Below are positions 7,870 through 15,277 of a DNA stretch of 18,416 nt, one piece after another. The stretch spans positions 1 through 18,416 of the forward strand of contig CABRNM010000025.1 in assembly GCA_902472315.1 (NCBI GenBank). Reading direction: 5' to 3'. Source of the DNA: an uncultured Collinsella sp. (GTDB lineage Bacteria; Actinomycetota; Coriobacteriia; Coriobacteriales; Coriobacteriaceae). The translations under genes were made by a program, and so were the position numbers. The stretch's first letter is position 1. Each line of letters starts with the position of its first letter. The notes beneath the pieces are model-generated. The model was given only the letters and a program-made list of their open reading frames with translations, did not search any database and was not told the origin of the DNA.

Positions 7870-9312
7870 TTAATGGGTAGGGTCAGCGGGAATAGTTGAA
7901 TTGGCGGGCGTTATGCCAAGGATATGCTCCAGGGTATCGAGCAGCTCATGCGGCATGGTCGATACCACATGAACCTCGGCGCCGCGACTGGTAAGGCTTG
8001 CGAGTAATTCGTCACGATGATACTCGTCAAGGGTCATACCGTCGGCGTTGAACATGAGCTTAGGCACAAAGAGCATAACCCCCGACAGGTCCTGCGGCAG
8101 TTGCTCCAAGATGTCACAGGCGACGATGAGGCCGGTCACGTCCACGTTGCCGCCAAAGTAACGGTTTTTGATGGCCGTGACAGTGCCGGCAAGGCCCTGC
8201 GGCGATTCCACAAAACGCGCCACCGTATCGCGCGCGCTGGCGCCCGAGAGGCACAGCAGGCGCTGGCCACGCGCGGCGATTGCCTCGCGAACGCGGCGCA
8301 GGCGCTCGGCGTCGGCGGCAAGCACGTCGTCGGTCTCGTCCAGATATGAGCGGATCATGCCGATGCCGTCGTAGTACTGCGGGTAGCCGTCGTAAAAGTC
8401 CGCCTCGGGAGGATCGATGCCGGCGTCCAGATAGAACTCGTCGCTCATCTGGAAGGTGTGGCGGCCAAAGCGCTCGAAGGCACGGTCCTGGAAGGGCCGG
8501 ATCATGGCGATAGTCTCGCGCGCCAGCTCGGGCTTGTCGCTGTAGGACCAGCTAAAACGGTTCTGATGCTTGGTAAAACCAAGCGGCACAATGCCCAGGC
8601 TCGTGATTTGCTCGTGCTCCTCGCAAAAGCGCAAGGTCTTTTCCAGCTCCTCGCCGTCGTTCATGCCGGGGCACAGTACGATCTGCGCGTGAATCTCGAT
8701 GCCGGCGGCCATGATGGTCTCGAGCACGTCCATGCCGCGCTGGGCGTTGCGGCCCATCATGCGGCGGCGGACGTCGGGGCTTACGGCATGGACCGACACG
8801 TTCATGGGGCTCATGTTGCGTTGGATGACGTTTTGCACGTCCTCGTCGGAAAGGTTCGTGAGCGTGACAAAGTTGCCCTGCAAAAAGCTCAGGCGATAGT
8901 CGTCGTCGCGGATGTAGAGCGTGGAGCGACCGCCCTTGGGCAGCATGGTCATAAAGCAGAACACGCAGGCGTTTACGCAGGTGCGCATGCCATCGAAGAT
9001 GGGGCCATCGAACTCCAGACCCCAGTCCTCGCCGGGAAAGCGATCGAGCTCAACGGGGGTGACGGTGCCGTCGCGCGGATCGTAAACCTCCAGCTCGACG
9101 GTGTCGTCATCTGCCTCCCATAGCCACACGATCATATCGGTCAATTGCTCGCCGTTGACCGTGAGCACGCGCATACCCGGCTCGATACCCACATCCCATG
9201 CGGGCGATTCGGGGCGCACGTTTTTAACGAGCGCGCCCTCACCCGGCTCGGGGTCGCGGCTGCGCCCGTAATCGGCCACCTCGGCGGCGTATGCGGGTAC
9301 GGTCTGGTCCAT
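7870..9312 (-). CDS. DUF512 family radical SAM protein with N-terminal PDZ-like domain
   Basis: The 480-aa protein has a PDZ-like N-terminus (about 28-65, with VRPESPAWDVGIEPGMRVLT), then a radical SAM cluster motif CVNACVFC (Cys112, Cys116, Cys119, CX3CX2C) that should bind a 4Fe-4S cluster and S-adenosylmethionine. A C-terminal DUF512 region follows, with GNVDVTGL and a FNADGMTLDEYH stretch near the end. The family is widespread in anaerobic Gram-positives and cyanobacteria, and its substrate is unknown to me. The ATG lies 2 nt after the ispH stop; AAGGAG is rather far upstream (about 14 nt), so a nearby alternative start cannot be excluded. The open frame extends to 9732 but that part lies inside ispH. 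Its neighbour der suggests, but does not show, a ribosome- or translation-related role. Confidence 0.9.
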   Translation of the reverse strand: MDQTVPAYAAEVADYGRSRDPEPGEGALVKNVRPESPAWDVGIEPGMRVLTVNGEQLTDMIVWLWEADDDTVELEVYDPRDGTVTPVELDRFPGEDWGLEFDGPIFDGMRTCVNACVFCFMTMLPKGGRSTLYIRDDDYRLSFLQGNFVTLTNLSDEDVQNVIQRNMSPMNVSVHAVSPDVRRRMMGRNAQRGMDVLETIMAAGIEIHAQIVLCPGMNDGEELEKTLRFCEEHEQITSLGIVPLGFTKHQNRFSWSYSDKPELARETIAMIRPFQDRAFERFGRHTFQMSDEFYLDAGIDPPEADFYDGYPQYYDGIGMIRSYLDETDDVLAADAERLRRVREAIAARGQRLLCLSGASARDTVARFVESPQGLAGTVTAIKNRYFGGNVDVTGLIVACDILEQLPQDLSGVMLFVPKLMFNADGMTLDEYHRDELLASLTSRGAEVHVVSTMPHELLDTLEHILGITPANSTIPADPTH

Positions 9313-9314
9313 GA

Positions 9315-10199
9315 TTAGCGGCAAAGCTCCTTGATGCGCTCGACGGCGCGCTCGATGTGTTCTTGCGGGGTGGAGGCTCCGGCGGTGATGCCGATGTGGT
9401 GAGCGTCGGTAAACCACGCGGCCTGTAGCTCGGAAGCTTCCTCTATGTGATGTGTGCGCTCGCAGACATCGGCGCAAATCTGCGCCAGGCGGCGGGTGTT
9501 GCCCGAGTTCTTGCCGCCCACCACGACCATGCAGTCGCAGCGGTTGGCAAGTGCGGCTGCTGCCTGTTGACGCTCGCTCGTGGCGGCGCAGATGGTGTTG
9601 ATCACACGCAGCTCCTGCACGCGCGGGGTGATGGAGGCTACAACCTCGGCCAGGTTCTGCGCGGTTTGGGTGGTCTGCACAACCAGGCCTACCTTGCCTT
9701 TGAGCGGCAGCGCGTCCGCATCGGCGGCGCAACTCACGACCTGCGCGTCATCGCCGGCATGGCCCAGGATGCCCTCAACCTCGGGATGGCCTGGCTCGCC
9801 CACGACGAGCACGCGATAGCCCTCGCGCACCAGGCGCTCGGCGGCCACGTGGACCTTCTTGACGTAGGGACAGGTGGCATCGACCACGTCGAGGCCGCGC
9901 TCGCGAGCTGCCTCAATCACCTGCGGCACCACACCGTGCGCGCGAATGATCACGGTGCCCGATGCGGCATCGTCCAGGGTGTCGGCCAGACCGACGCCTG
10001 CCTCGGCAAGCTCGCGCACCACGATAGGGTTATGGATGAGCGGGCCTAGGGTGTGGACCTGAGCGGTCTCCCCCACCTGCGGGGCGGCCGCCAGGGCCAT
10101 ATCGAGCGCGCGCTGCACGCCGTAGCAGGTACCGGCGTGGGCAGCGATTTCGATGGTAGGGGCGCCTGCCTTTCCGGCAACGGCCTCGACGGTATTCAT
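9315..10199 (-). CDS. ispH: 4-hydroxy-3-methylbut-2-enyl diphosphate reductase
   Basis: IspH (LytB) is the last enzyme of the MEP isoprenoid pathway, an iron-sulfur enzyme that reduces HMBPP to IPP and DMAPP. All three cluster cysteines are visible: AGTCYGVQRA (Cys25), DATCPYVKK and INTICAATSERQ. Substrate-site motifs LGPLIHN, GHPEVEG, QTTQT, KNSGNTRRL and AGASTPQ are also present. I chose the ATG at 10199 (GAGG 5 nt upstream), giving 294 aa; an in-frame ATG at 10214 would add five residues and is nearly as likely. The gene follows the PlsC-like gene closely and ends 2 nt before the DUF512 start. It implies that isoprenoids are made by the MEP route. Confidence 0.97.
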   Translation of the reverse strand: MNTVEAVAGKAGAPTIEIAAHAGTCYGVQRALDMALAAAPQVGETAQVHTLGPLIHNPIVVRELAEAGVGLADTLDDAASGTVIIRAHGVVPQVIEAARERGLDVVDATCPYVKKVHVAAERLVREGYRVLVVGEPGHPEVEGILGHAGDDAQVVSCAADADALPLKGKVGLVVQTTQTAQNLAEVVASITPRVQELRVINTICAATSERQQAAAALANRCDCMVVVGGKNSGNTRRLAQICADVCERTHHIEEASELQAAWFTDAHHIGITAGASTPQEHIERAVERIKELCR

Positions 10200-10216
10200 G
10201 ACATCCTCGCCCATGG

Positions 10217-10945
10217 CTAGAACCTACCCGGGTGCTCGGCGCATAGGTCGTCGCGCATGGCGTAGACGCGATTCATGGCCTCGGACTCAAACCATGCCAG
10301 GCGCTCCTTACGCTTGAGCTCGGCCGGTGCATCGGAAAGCGAGATGGCCTTGCCGGCACGGATCCAGCACTTTTTGGGGCGCATGAGCTTTTTGCCCGCA
10401 GGCGTGATATCGGACCAGCCGCAGATGGCGAGCGGGTTGACAGGCGCCTTGCCCATTTGGGCGATGAGCGCAAAGCCGCCGTGGACCTCGGGCTTGATCT
10501 CGCGCGAGCGGATGCGCGTGCCCTCGGGGAAGATCAAGACGTCCTCGCCGCGCTGCAGCGCATGCTGGGCGGCGCGCAGGCACTTCATGTCGGCGGTGCC
10601 GCGCTCGACGGGAATGCCACCCACGCGGCTAAAGGCCCAGCGCACGATCTTGGACTTGGCAAACTCAGACTTAAAGATGGGGCGAATGCGGCGGCCGCCA
10701 AAGAACAGCGCCGTCTCTACGGCCAGGAGCTCGGCCATTGAGGTGTGGTTGCAGATGACCACGCTGCCGCGGCCTTCCTGGCGCTCAAACAACAGATCGG
10801 CGTCCTCGACCTTCCAGCGCCACATGAGCTTGGAGAAAGCCCAAAGGATTGCCATGACCACGAAGACGGTGCCGCGGATGAGCGCGGGGAACTCGGCATA
10901 GGGGGCGTTGTAGTAATCCTCGGGCGTCTGCTTAAACAGGCGCAT
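10217..10945 (-). CDS. PlsC-like 1-acyl-sn-glycerol-3-phosphate acyltransferase, with HX4E variant
   Basis: The 242-aa protein belongs to the PlsC/LPLAT family. A hydrophobic segment at about 23-42 probably anchors it in the membrane, followed by the acyltransferase motif at 66-72, GGIPVERG (109-116) and FPEGTRIR (139-146). It probably acylates lysophosphatidic acid to phosphatidic acid, the step after PlsY. Oddly, the catalytic HX4D motif reads HTSMAE: His67 is present but Asp is replaced by Glu72. All other motifs are intact, so the gene does not look decayed. An AGGAGG overlaps the cmk stop, 5-6 nt before the ATG. It is followed by ispH. Another acyl acceptor remains possible. Confidence 0.88.
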   Translation of the reverse strand: MRLFKQTPEDYYNAPYAEFPALIRGTVFVVMAILWAFSKLMWRWKVEDADLLFERQEGRGSVVICNHTSMAELLAVETALFFGGRRIRPIFKSEFAKSKIVRWAFSRVGGIPVERGTADMKCLRAAQHALQRGEDVLIFPEGTRIRSREIKPEVHGGFALIAQMGKAPVNPLAICGWSDITPAGKKLMRPKKCWIRAGKAISLSDAPAELKRKERLAWFESEAMNRVYAMRDDLCAEHPGRF

Positions 10946-10948
10946 GGG

Positions 10949-11635
10949 CTACCTCCTTTGGTTGATTAGGTCCTCGATTATCGAGACGACCTCGTCGATG
11001 GTGTGGGCGGTGGAGTCGACGTGAACCGCGTCCTCGGCGGGCATGAGCGGCGCGACCTCGCGGCTGCTGTCGAGCTTATCGCGCTGCTTGAGGGCGTCGA
11101 GGGTCTCATCGACCTCGGTCTCGAGCTGTGCGTCGCTGAGCGGCTGGGCGTCGTTTTGGTGGCGCTGCAGCACGCGGCGACGGGCGCGCTCGCGCGGGTC
11201 GGCGGTCAGGAAGACTTTGACCTGCGCGTTGGGGAACACTACGGTGCCGATGTCACGACCCTCGGCCACGATATCGCGGTCCTCGGCGGCGCGGCGCTGA
11301 TGGATGAGCATGGCCTCGCGCACGCCCGGGTAGGCCGAGACCTTGGACACGTTGGCGTCCACCTGCGGGGTGCGGATGGCAGCCGAGGCGTCCTGGCCGT
11401 CGATGGTCAGACGCGTGTCCTCGCCGGTGCCGTTGGTAAAGCGAATCTCGATCTGCTCGGCGAGGGCATCGATGGCCGCCTCGTCGTCCAGGTCGATGTC
11501 GCGGTCGAGCGCGGCGAAGGTGACGGCGCGATACATGGCGCCCGTGTCGAGCTTGTTAAAGCCCAGCTGGCGGGCGATCTCCTTGGCGATAGTGGACTTG
11601 CCGGAACCGGCGGGGCCGTCGATGGCGACGATCAT
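10949..11635 (-). CDS. cmk: (d)CMP kinase / cytidylate kinase
   Basis: Cmk phosphorylates CMP and dCMP with ATP. The 228-aa protein has the P-loop GPAGSGKS (7-14), LDTGAMYRA, the NMP-binding region DGQDASAAIRTPQVDANVS, the EGRDIGTVVFP motif and the lid region RRRVLQR. The ATG at 11635 is chosen because AGGAAG lies 6-7 nt upstream and the protein then starts right at the family's N-terminus; the longer frame to 11884 lies in the pseudouridine synthase gene. A 68-nt gap separates it from that gene, and 3 nt separate it from the PlsC-like gene. The order RsuA/RluB-family gene, cmk, plsC-like gene is common in Gram-positives. Confidence 0.97.
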   Translation of the reverse strand: MIVAIDGPAGSGKSTIAKEIARQLGFNKLDTGAMYRAVTFAALDRDIDLDDEAAIDALAEQIEIRFTNGTGEDTRLTIDGQDASAAIRTPQVDANVSKVSAYPGVREAMLIHQRRAAEDRDIVAEGRDIGTVVFPNAQVKVFLTADPRERARRRVLQRHQNDAQPLSDAQLETEVDETLDALKQRDKLDSSREVAPLMPAEDAVHVDSTAHTIDEVVSIIEDLINQRR

Positions 11636-11703
11636 GTAATGCTTCCTTTCGGTGGTTGACGTGCTGGTATGATGCGCGGGGGCTGTTTTGGTTGGCGGTC
11701 TGC

Positions 11704-12675
11704 CTAGCCGGTGTAGCGCTCGCGGTAGGTGTTGCGCTTGGGTGCGGAGCCGTGGCTGCCGTGGTGACGCGTGCGGCTCGCGGGGTTGGTCGCCGGCGCG
11801 GCGCCGCTCTTGGAGCTGGCCTGCTTGGGAGGGATGCCGCCGGCCTTGAGAATCTGCACCTCGCGGTCGGTGAGCTCGCGCCACGAGCCCTTGGCCACGT
11901 CCTTGAGCTCCAGGCCGGCAAAGTTACAGCGGTGCAGGCGGATCACCGGGTGGTGGATCTTGCTCAGCATGCGCTTGACCTGGTTCTTGCGGCCCTCGCG
12001 GATGATGACCTCAACGGCGGTGGTGCTGGGCTTAACGCCTTGCGGAGCCACCGCCTCGGCCTCGCGCGCGTTGATGACACGGCAGATTGCCGGCTGGCAC
12101 AGGCCGTCGTCGAGCTCAATGCCGCGACGCAGCGGCGCAAGGTCGCAGTCGGACAGCTGACCGTCAACGAGCGCCTGGTAGGTCTTGTAGACGTGCTTGC
12201 TGGGGTGCAGCAAGTCCTGCGACAGGTCGCCGTCGGTGGTAAAGAGCAAGAGCCCCGTGGTGTCGCGGTCCAGGCGGCCCACTGGGAACAAGCCCGGAAA
12301 TCGGTCGCGGGGAACCAGGTCCGCCACACAGGGACGCTCCTGCGGGTCGCTCATGGTAGTGAGATAGCCGGTCGGCTTGTAGAGCATCAGGTACACGGCG
12401 CCCTGGTTGAGCTTGACGGACATGCCGTCGACCTCGATGTGGTCGCGGTCGACATCGACCTTGGTGCCCAGCTCGGTCGCGACCTGGCCGTTAACCGTCA
12501 CGCGGCCGGCGGTCATCAGGTCCTCCGATCCGCGGCGGCTCGCCACGCCCGCGCGCGCCAAAAAGCGCTGCAGGCGCATGGTGTGCGGGTAGACGGGGCG
12601 GGCGTCGCCTACAGGCGCTGCGGTGTCCGTGGCGCCTGCGACGCGCGCCTCCCCTGCTTCGTTAGTCCTCGTCAT
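11704..12675 (-). CDS. rluB: RsuA/RluB-family rRNA pseudouridine synthase
   Basis: The 323-aa protein has a low-complexity Ala-rich leader (about 1-30), an S4 RNA-binding domain (about 33-80, MRLQRFLARAGVASRR), and a catalytic domain with GRLDRDTTGLLLFTTDGDL around residue 133, whose Asp136 is the expected nucleophile. A basic tail of about 35 residues, rich in Ser, Arg and His, ends the protein. Family members turn a specific uridine into pseudouridine, usually in 23S rRNA (RluB) or 16S rRNA (RsuA). Position after scpAB and before cmk favours RluB, but the target is not shown. The ATG at 12675 has GGAGG 6 nt upstream and overlaps scpB by 14 nt; an upstream ATG at 12735 lacks such support. 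Confidence 0.92.
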   Translation of the reverse strand: MTRTNEAGEARVAGATDTAAPVGDARPVYPHTMRLQRFLARAGVASRRGSEDLMTAGRVTVNGQVATELGTKVDVDRDHIEVDGMSVKLNQGAVYLMLYKPTGYLTTMSDPQERPCVADLVPRDRFPGLFPVGRLDRDTTGLLLFTTDGDLSQDLLHPSKHVYKTYQALVDGQLSDCDLAPLRRGIELDDGLCQPAICRVINAREAEAVAPQGVKPSTTAVEVIIREGRKNQVKRMLSKIHHPVIRLHRCNFAGLELKDVAKGSWRELTDREVQILKAGGIPPKQASSKSGAAPATNPASRTRHHGSHGSAPKRNTYRERYTG

Positions 12676-13381
12676 GCAAATCCTCCGAGGTGTCACCGGT
12701 GGGCAGAAGCTCCTCGCCATCGGTGACCTCAACATCGGTATCGATCAGTTCGCGCTCTTCGTCCAGGTCTTCGTCCTGCTCCTCGAGTGTGGACTGAATG
12801 CTGCGGCCGCTCAGGCGCTCGCGGATAAACTGGCGCGATTGCTCGTCGGGGGCAAACTGCTCCAGATCGGGCAGGTCGCGGGTGGAGCGCAGGCCGAACT
12901 TTTCCAAGAAGGCGTTGGTCGTGCCGTAGATGATGGCCTGACCGCGCTCGGGGTCGCGGCCGAGCTCGCGCACCAGGCCCTTGTCCACGAGCGACGCGAT
13001 GACGCCGTCGGAGTTGACGCCGCGGATGCCCTTGACCACCTCGCGCGTGACGGGCTGGTGGTAGGCGATGACGGCCAAGGTCTCGAGCGCCGCCTGCGAC
13101 AGCTTTTGCGTGTCCCAGCTCAGCACATAGGCCTCGACCACGTCGTGGTAGGCGGGGTGCGTAAACAGGCGCCAGCCACCGGCAACCTCGCGCAGCTGAA
13201 AGCCGCGGTTGGCCTCTTCATACTCAACTTTGAGCTCGGCCAAAAGCGACGCGCACTCGCCCGGGGCGATATCCAGCGCTCCTGCCAGTGCGGGTGCGCT
13301 CACGGGGTCGCTCGACACCAGCAGCAGCGCCTCGAGGGCACCTTTGAGGCTGTTTGACTCCAGCGTGGAAAGGGTTGACAT
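12662..13381 (-). CDS. scpB: Segregation and condensation protein B
   Basis: ScpB is the winged-helix kite subunit of the SMC-ScpAB condensin that organises and helps segregate the chromosome. The 239-aa protein has typical motifs: LKGALEALLLVSSDPVSAP near the N-terminus, FQLREVAGGWRLFTHP, LSQAALETLAVIAYHQPVTR and GQAIIYGTTNAFLEKFGL. After about residue 190 an acidic tail rich in Asp and Glu follows, longer than the core fold needs. TAGGAG lies about 7 nt before the ATG. It starts 12 nt after scpA ends and its last codons overlap the pseudouridine synthase start. Confidence 0.97.
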   Translation of the reverse strand: MSTLSTLESNSLKGALEALLLVSSDPVSAPALAGALDIAPGECASLLAELKVEYEEANRGFQLREVAGGWRLFTHPAYHDVVEAYVLSWDTQKLSQAALETLAVIAYHQPVTREVVKGIRGVNSDGVIASLVDKGLVRELGRDPERGQAIIYGTTNAFLEKFGLRSTRDLPDLEQFAPDEQSRQFIRERLSGRSIQSTLEEQDEDLDEERELIDTDVEVTDGEELLPTGDTSEDLHDED

Positions 13382-13393
13382 GGTTGGTCGCTC

Positions 13394-14203
13394 CTATTCG
13401 GTGAGCTCGGGGCCCTCGCCGGGCACGTATGCCTCGGCGCCCTCGACGCGGTTGATTTGAATGGTTCCAAAGATCTCGTCCTGGCTCAGCGTAAGCGAGC
13501 CGCGTTTGGCGAGCTCGAGCATGGCCAGGAAGGTGACGACGAGCTGCTCGGTGGTGGCGTCGCCGTCCAACAGTTCTCGGAAGGTGCAGGTTTGGTGCGC
13601 CATAGTAAAGCGATCGACCGAGGCCACTGTCAGGTCGAGCGGCACACGATGCGGCGCCACGTGCTCGGCTTCCAGCAGGAAGGTCTGGCGCTTGCCGTCC
13701 AGGTCGGCGCAGATGACGGCGAGACCGCGCAGGGTAATGCCGGCCAGGTAGTCGGGCATAAGGCCTAGGAACTCGGGGTCGGGGCCGGCCACGCGCGGAT
13801 GCATGCGGCTTTCGGCCTGCATGCGCGCGCCAAGGGCTGCCGCCGCGCCCTTAAACTGCTTGTAGGCGATCAGGCGCTGAATCAGGACCTCGCGCAGGGC
13901 GTCGCCGTCGAGCGCACTGAGTTCCTCGAGGTCTTCGTCGTCCTCGTCATCGTCAACGGTTTTGCTCGGGGCTTCCTGGGGCACCAGCGAGGCGGCCTTG
14001 ATGTCCAAAAGGGTTGCCGCGACCAGCAAAAAGTCGCTCGCCACGTCCAGGTCCAGCGCCTCGATGCGCTCGGCCTCGGCCAGGTATTGCTCGGCCACCT
14101 CGCTGATCGAGATGGCGCCGATATCAACTTTTTGGCGGGTTACCAGCTGCAGCAGCAGGTCGAACGGTCCGCTGTAGACCTGCGTCGACACGCGATACGA
14201 CAT
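13394..14203 (-). CDS. scpA: Segregation and condensation protein A
   Basis: ScpA is the kleisin that bridges the SMC heads. The 269-aa protein starts with the hallmark N-terminal region, YSGPFDLLLQLVTRQKVDIG, then ISEVAEQYL and VASDFLLVAATLLDIKAASL. A very acidic stretch (about 75-95) separates the helical N-domain from the C-terminal winged helix, where LAMLELAKRGSLTLSQDEIFGTI is diagnostic. A perfect AGGAGGT lies 7 nt before the ATG. This gene has the longest clear gap upstream within the operon (84 nt), holding two small hairpins, and is followed directly by scpB. Confidence 0.97.
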   Translation of the reverse strand: MSYRVSTQVYSGPFDLLLQLVTRQKVDIGAISISEVAEQYLAEAERIEALDLDVASDFLLVAATLLDIKAASLVPQEAPSKTVDDDEDDEDLEELSALDGDALREVLIQRLIAYKQFKGAAAALGARMQAESRMHPRVAGPDPEFLGLMPDYLAGITLRGLAVICADLDGKRQTFLLEAEHVAPHRVPLDLTVASVDRFTMAHQTCTFRELLDGDATTEQLVVTFLAMLELAKRGSLTLSQDEIFGTIQINRVEGAEAYVPGEGPELTE

Positions 14204-14221
14204 TTTCGACCTCCTTTGACG

Positions 14222-14272
14222 GCGCCTTCGCGGCGCGGTTTGGGTGCATGTTGCGACCGTTATGCGCGGTCG
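14222..14272 (-). other. Two short hairpins in the gap before scpA
   Basis: The 84-nt gap between the protease gene and scpA contains a 6-bp stem (14254-14259 with 14267-14272, 7-nt loop) and a 5-bp G+C stem (14222-14226 with 14232-14236). Neither is followed by a T run, so they are not rho-independent terminators. They could slow RNase decay or mark a processing site. I see no convincing promoter here. Confidence 0.35.
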
Positions 14273-14287
14273 ACCTGTAAGTTTACC

Positions 14288-14971
14288 CTAGATGCCGGCG
14301 ATTGCGAAGTCGAGCAGCCGCTCAGCCAGCGGATACACGGTAACGTCGAAATACCGGCCGATCACGTCGATGCCGGTCCACATGGGCAGCAGGTACAGCA
14401 CCAGGATGAGGATGGGCATGGCGTATTGCTGCAGGCGGTAGTAGTTAGCGAGCGCCTTGCCCTTGAGGAACGGCACAATGATCGATGAGCCGTCAAGCGG
14501 CGGGATCGGAATGAGGTTAAAGAACGCGAGCGACAGGTTGACCACGATAAAGGTGGCGCCGAAGTTCATGATTTGAGAGGCCACGGCAAAGGACATGCTG
14601 GTGTAGAGGTTGCCGTATGTCGCGTGCATGAGGGCGGCTGCGAGACACGCGAGCGCGATGTTCGATGCAGGACCGGCCGCGCTCACCAGGACCTCGTCGC
14701 GCTTGGGGTGCTTGAGGCTGTTGAGGTAGACGGGCACGGGCTTGGCGAAGGCGAACACCGGACCGCCGGCGGCAAGCATCAGCAGCGGTAAGATGACGGT
14801 GCCAAACGGGTCGATATGGTTGAGCGGGTTGAGCGAAACGCGACCGCGTGAACGCGCCGTCTTGTCGCCGAGCGCCCATGCTGCGGCGGCGTGGGCGCTT
14901 TCGTGGATGACGATGCCAACGATGACGGCGACGGCGCTGGCGAGCAGGTTCATTAGGTAGCTGCTGGACAT
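14288..14971 (-). CDS. Site-2 protease (peptidase M50) family membrane metalloprotease
   Basis: The 227-aa protein is hydrophobic, with about five or six membrane segments. It carries the zinc motif HESAH (His23, Glu24, His27) in the first segment and the third-ligand motif IPPLDGS (Asp160) in a later one. Homologues of this short type, without a PDZ domain, are found in many bacteria; substrates are mostly unknown, and intramembrane cleavage of a regulator is the general idea. GGGGAG lies 5 nt before the ATG, and the gene starts 9 nt after the small membrane protein. The synteny of an M50 gene directly before scpA is familiar from other Gram-positives. Confidence 0.92.
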   Translation of the reverse strand: MSSSYLMNLLASAVAVIVGIVIHESAHAAAAWALGDKTARSRGRVSLNPLNHIDPFGTVILPLLMLAAGGPVFAFAKPVPVYLNSLKHPKRDEVLVSAAGPASNIALACLAAALMHATYGNLYTSMSFAVASQIMNFGATFIVVNLSLAFFNLIPIPPLDGSSIIVPFLKGKALANYYRLQQYAMPILILVLYLLPMWTGIDVIGRYFDVTVYPLAERLLDFAIAGI

Positions 14972-14980
14972 GGCGCTCCC

Positions 14981-15277
14981 CTAGCGGACGCGACGCGAGG
15001 CGCGCGTGAGCAGGTAATCGGCCACAAAGAGGATAACGGCCACGATGGCGTAATCCAGGCGGAACACACCGCCGAAGGGCGATGTGATGACGCCGTAGCC
15101 GGCGATGGCGCTCGGCAACGCACGCGAAAGCTCAACGACAAAGCCCACGATCTGCAGCTTGGCGGTGAGGCCGCTAAAGCACAGCAGCACGGTCATCGCG
15201 CTCATAAAGATGCCGCAGATGCGACAGGCGATGGCGATGATGCTCATCGCCACGGCAGCGGCCTTACGAGAGTTCAC
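14981..15277 (-). CDS. Small hypothetical membrane protein (98 aa)
   Basis: I do not recognise a family. The product has about three hydrophobic segments (roughly residues 7-33, 38-62 and 72-90) and a very basic end (RASRRVR), suggesting an inner-membrane protein with the C-terminus inside. I start it at GTG 15277 because AGAGGAG lies 7 nt upstream, whereas the ATG at 15247 has no ribosome site; this start overlaps the ABC-F gene by 14 nt. The longer frame to 15397 lies wholly in the ABC-F gene. The C-terminal pattern of a Gly/Pro loop, Leu-Asp, then a hydrophobic helix loosely recalls YggT, but not enough to name it. Confidence 0.65.
   Translation of the reverse strand: MNSRKAAAVAMSIIAIACRICGIFMSAMTVLLCFSGLTAKLQIVGFVVELSRALPSAIAGYGVITSPFGGVFRLDYAIVAVILFVADYLLTRASRRVR

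Noticed and set aside
9313..9732. N-terminal extension of the DUF512 protein to 620 aa
   Set aside because: The extra part is an Arg-rich shadow of ispH; the PDZ-like domain begins after the ATG at 9312.
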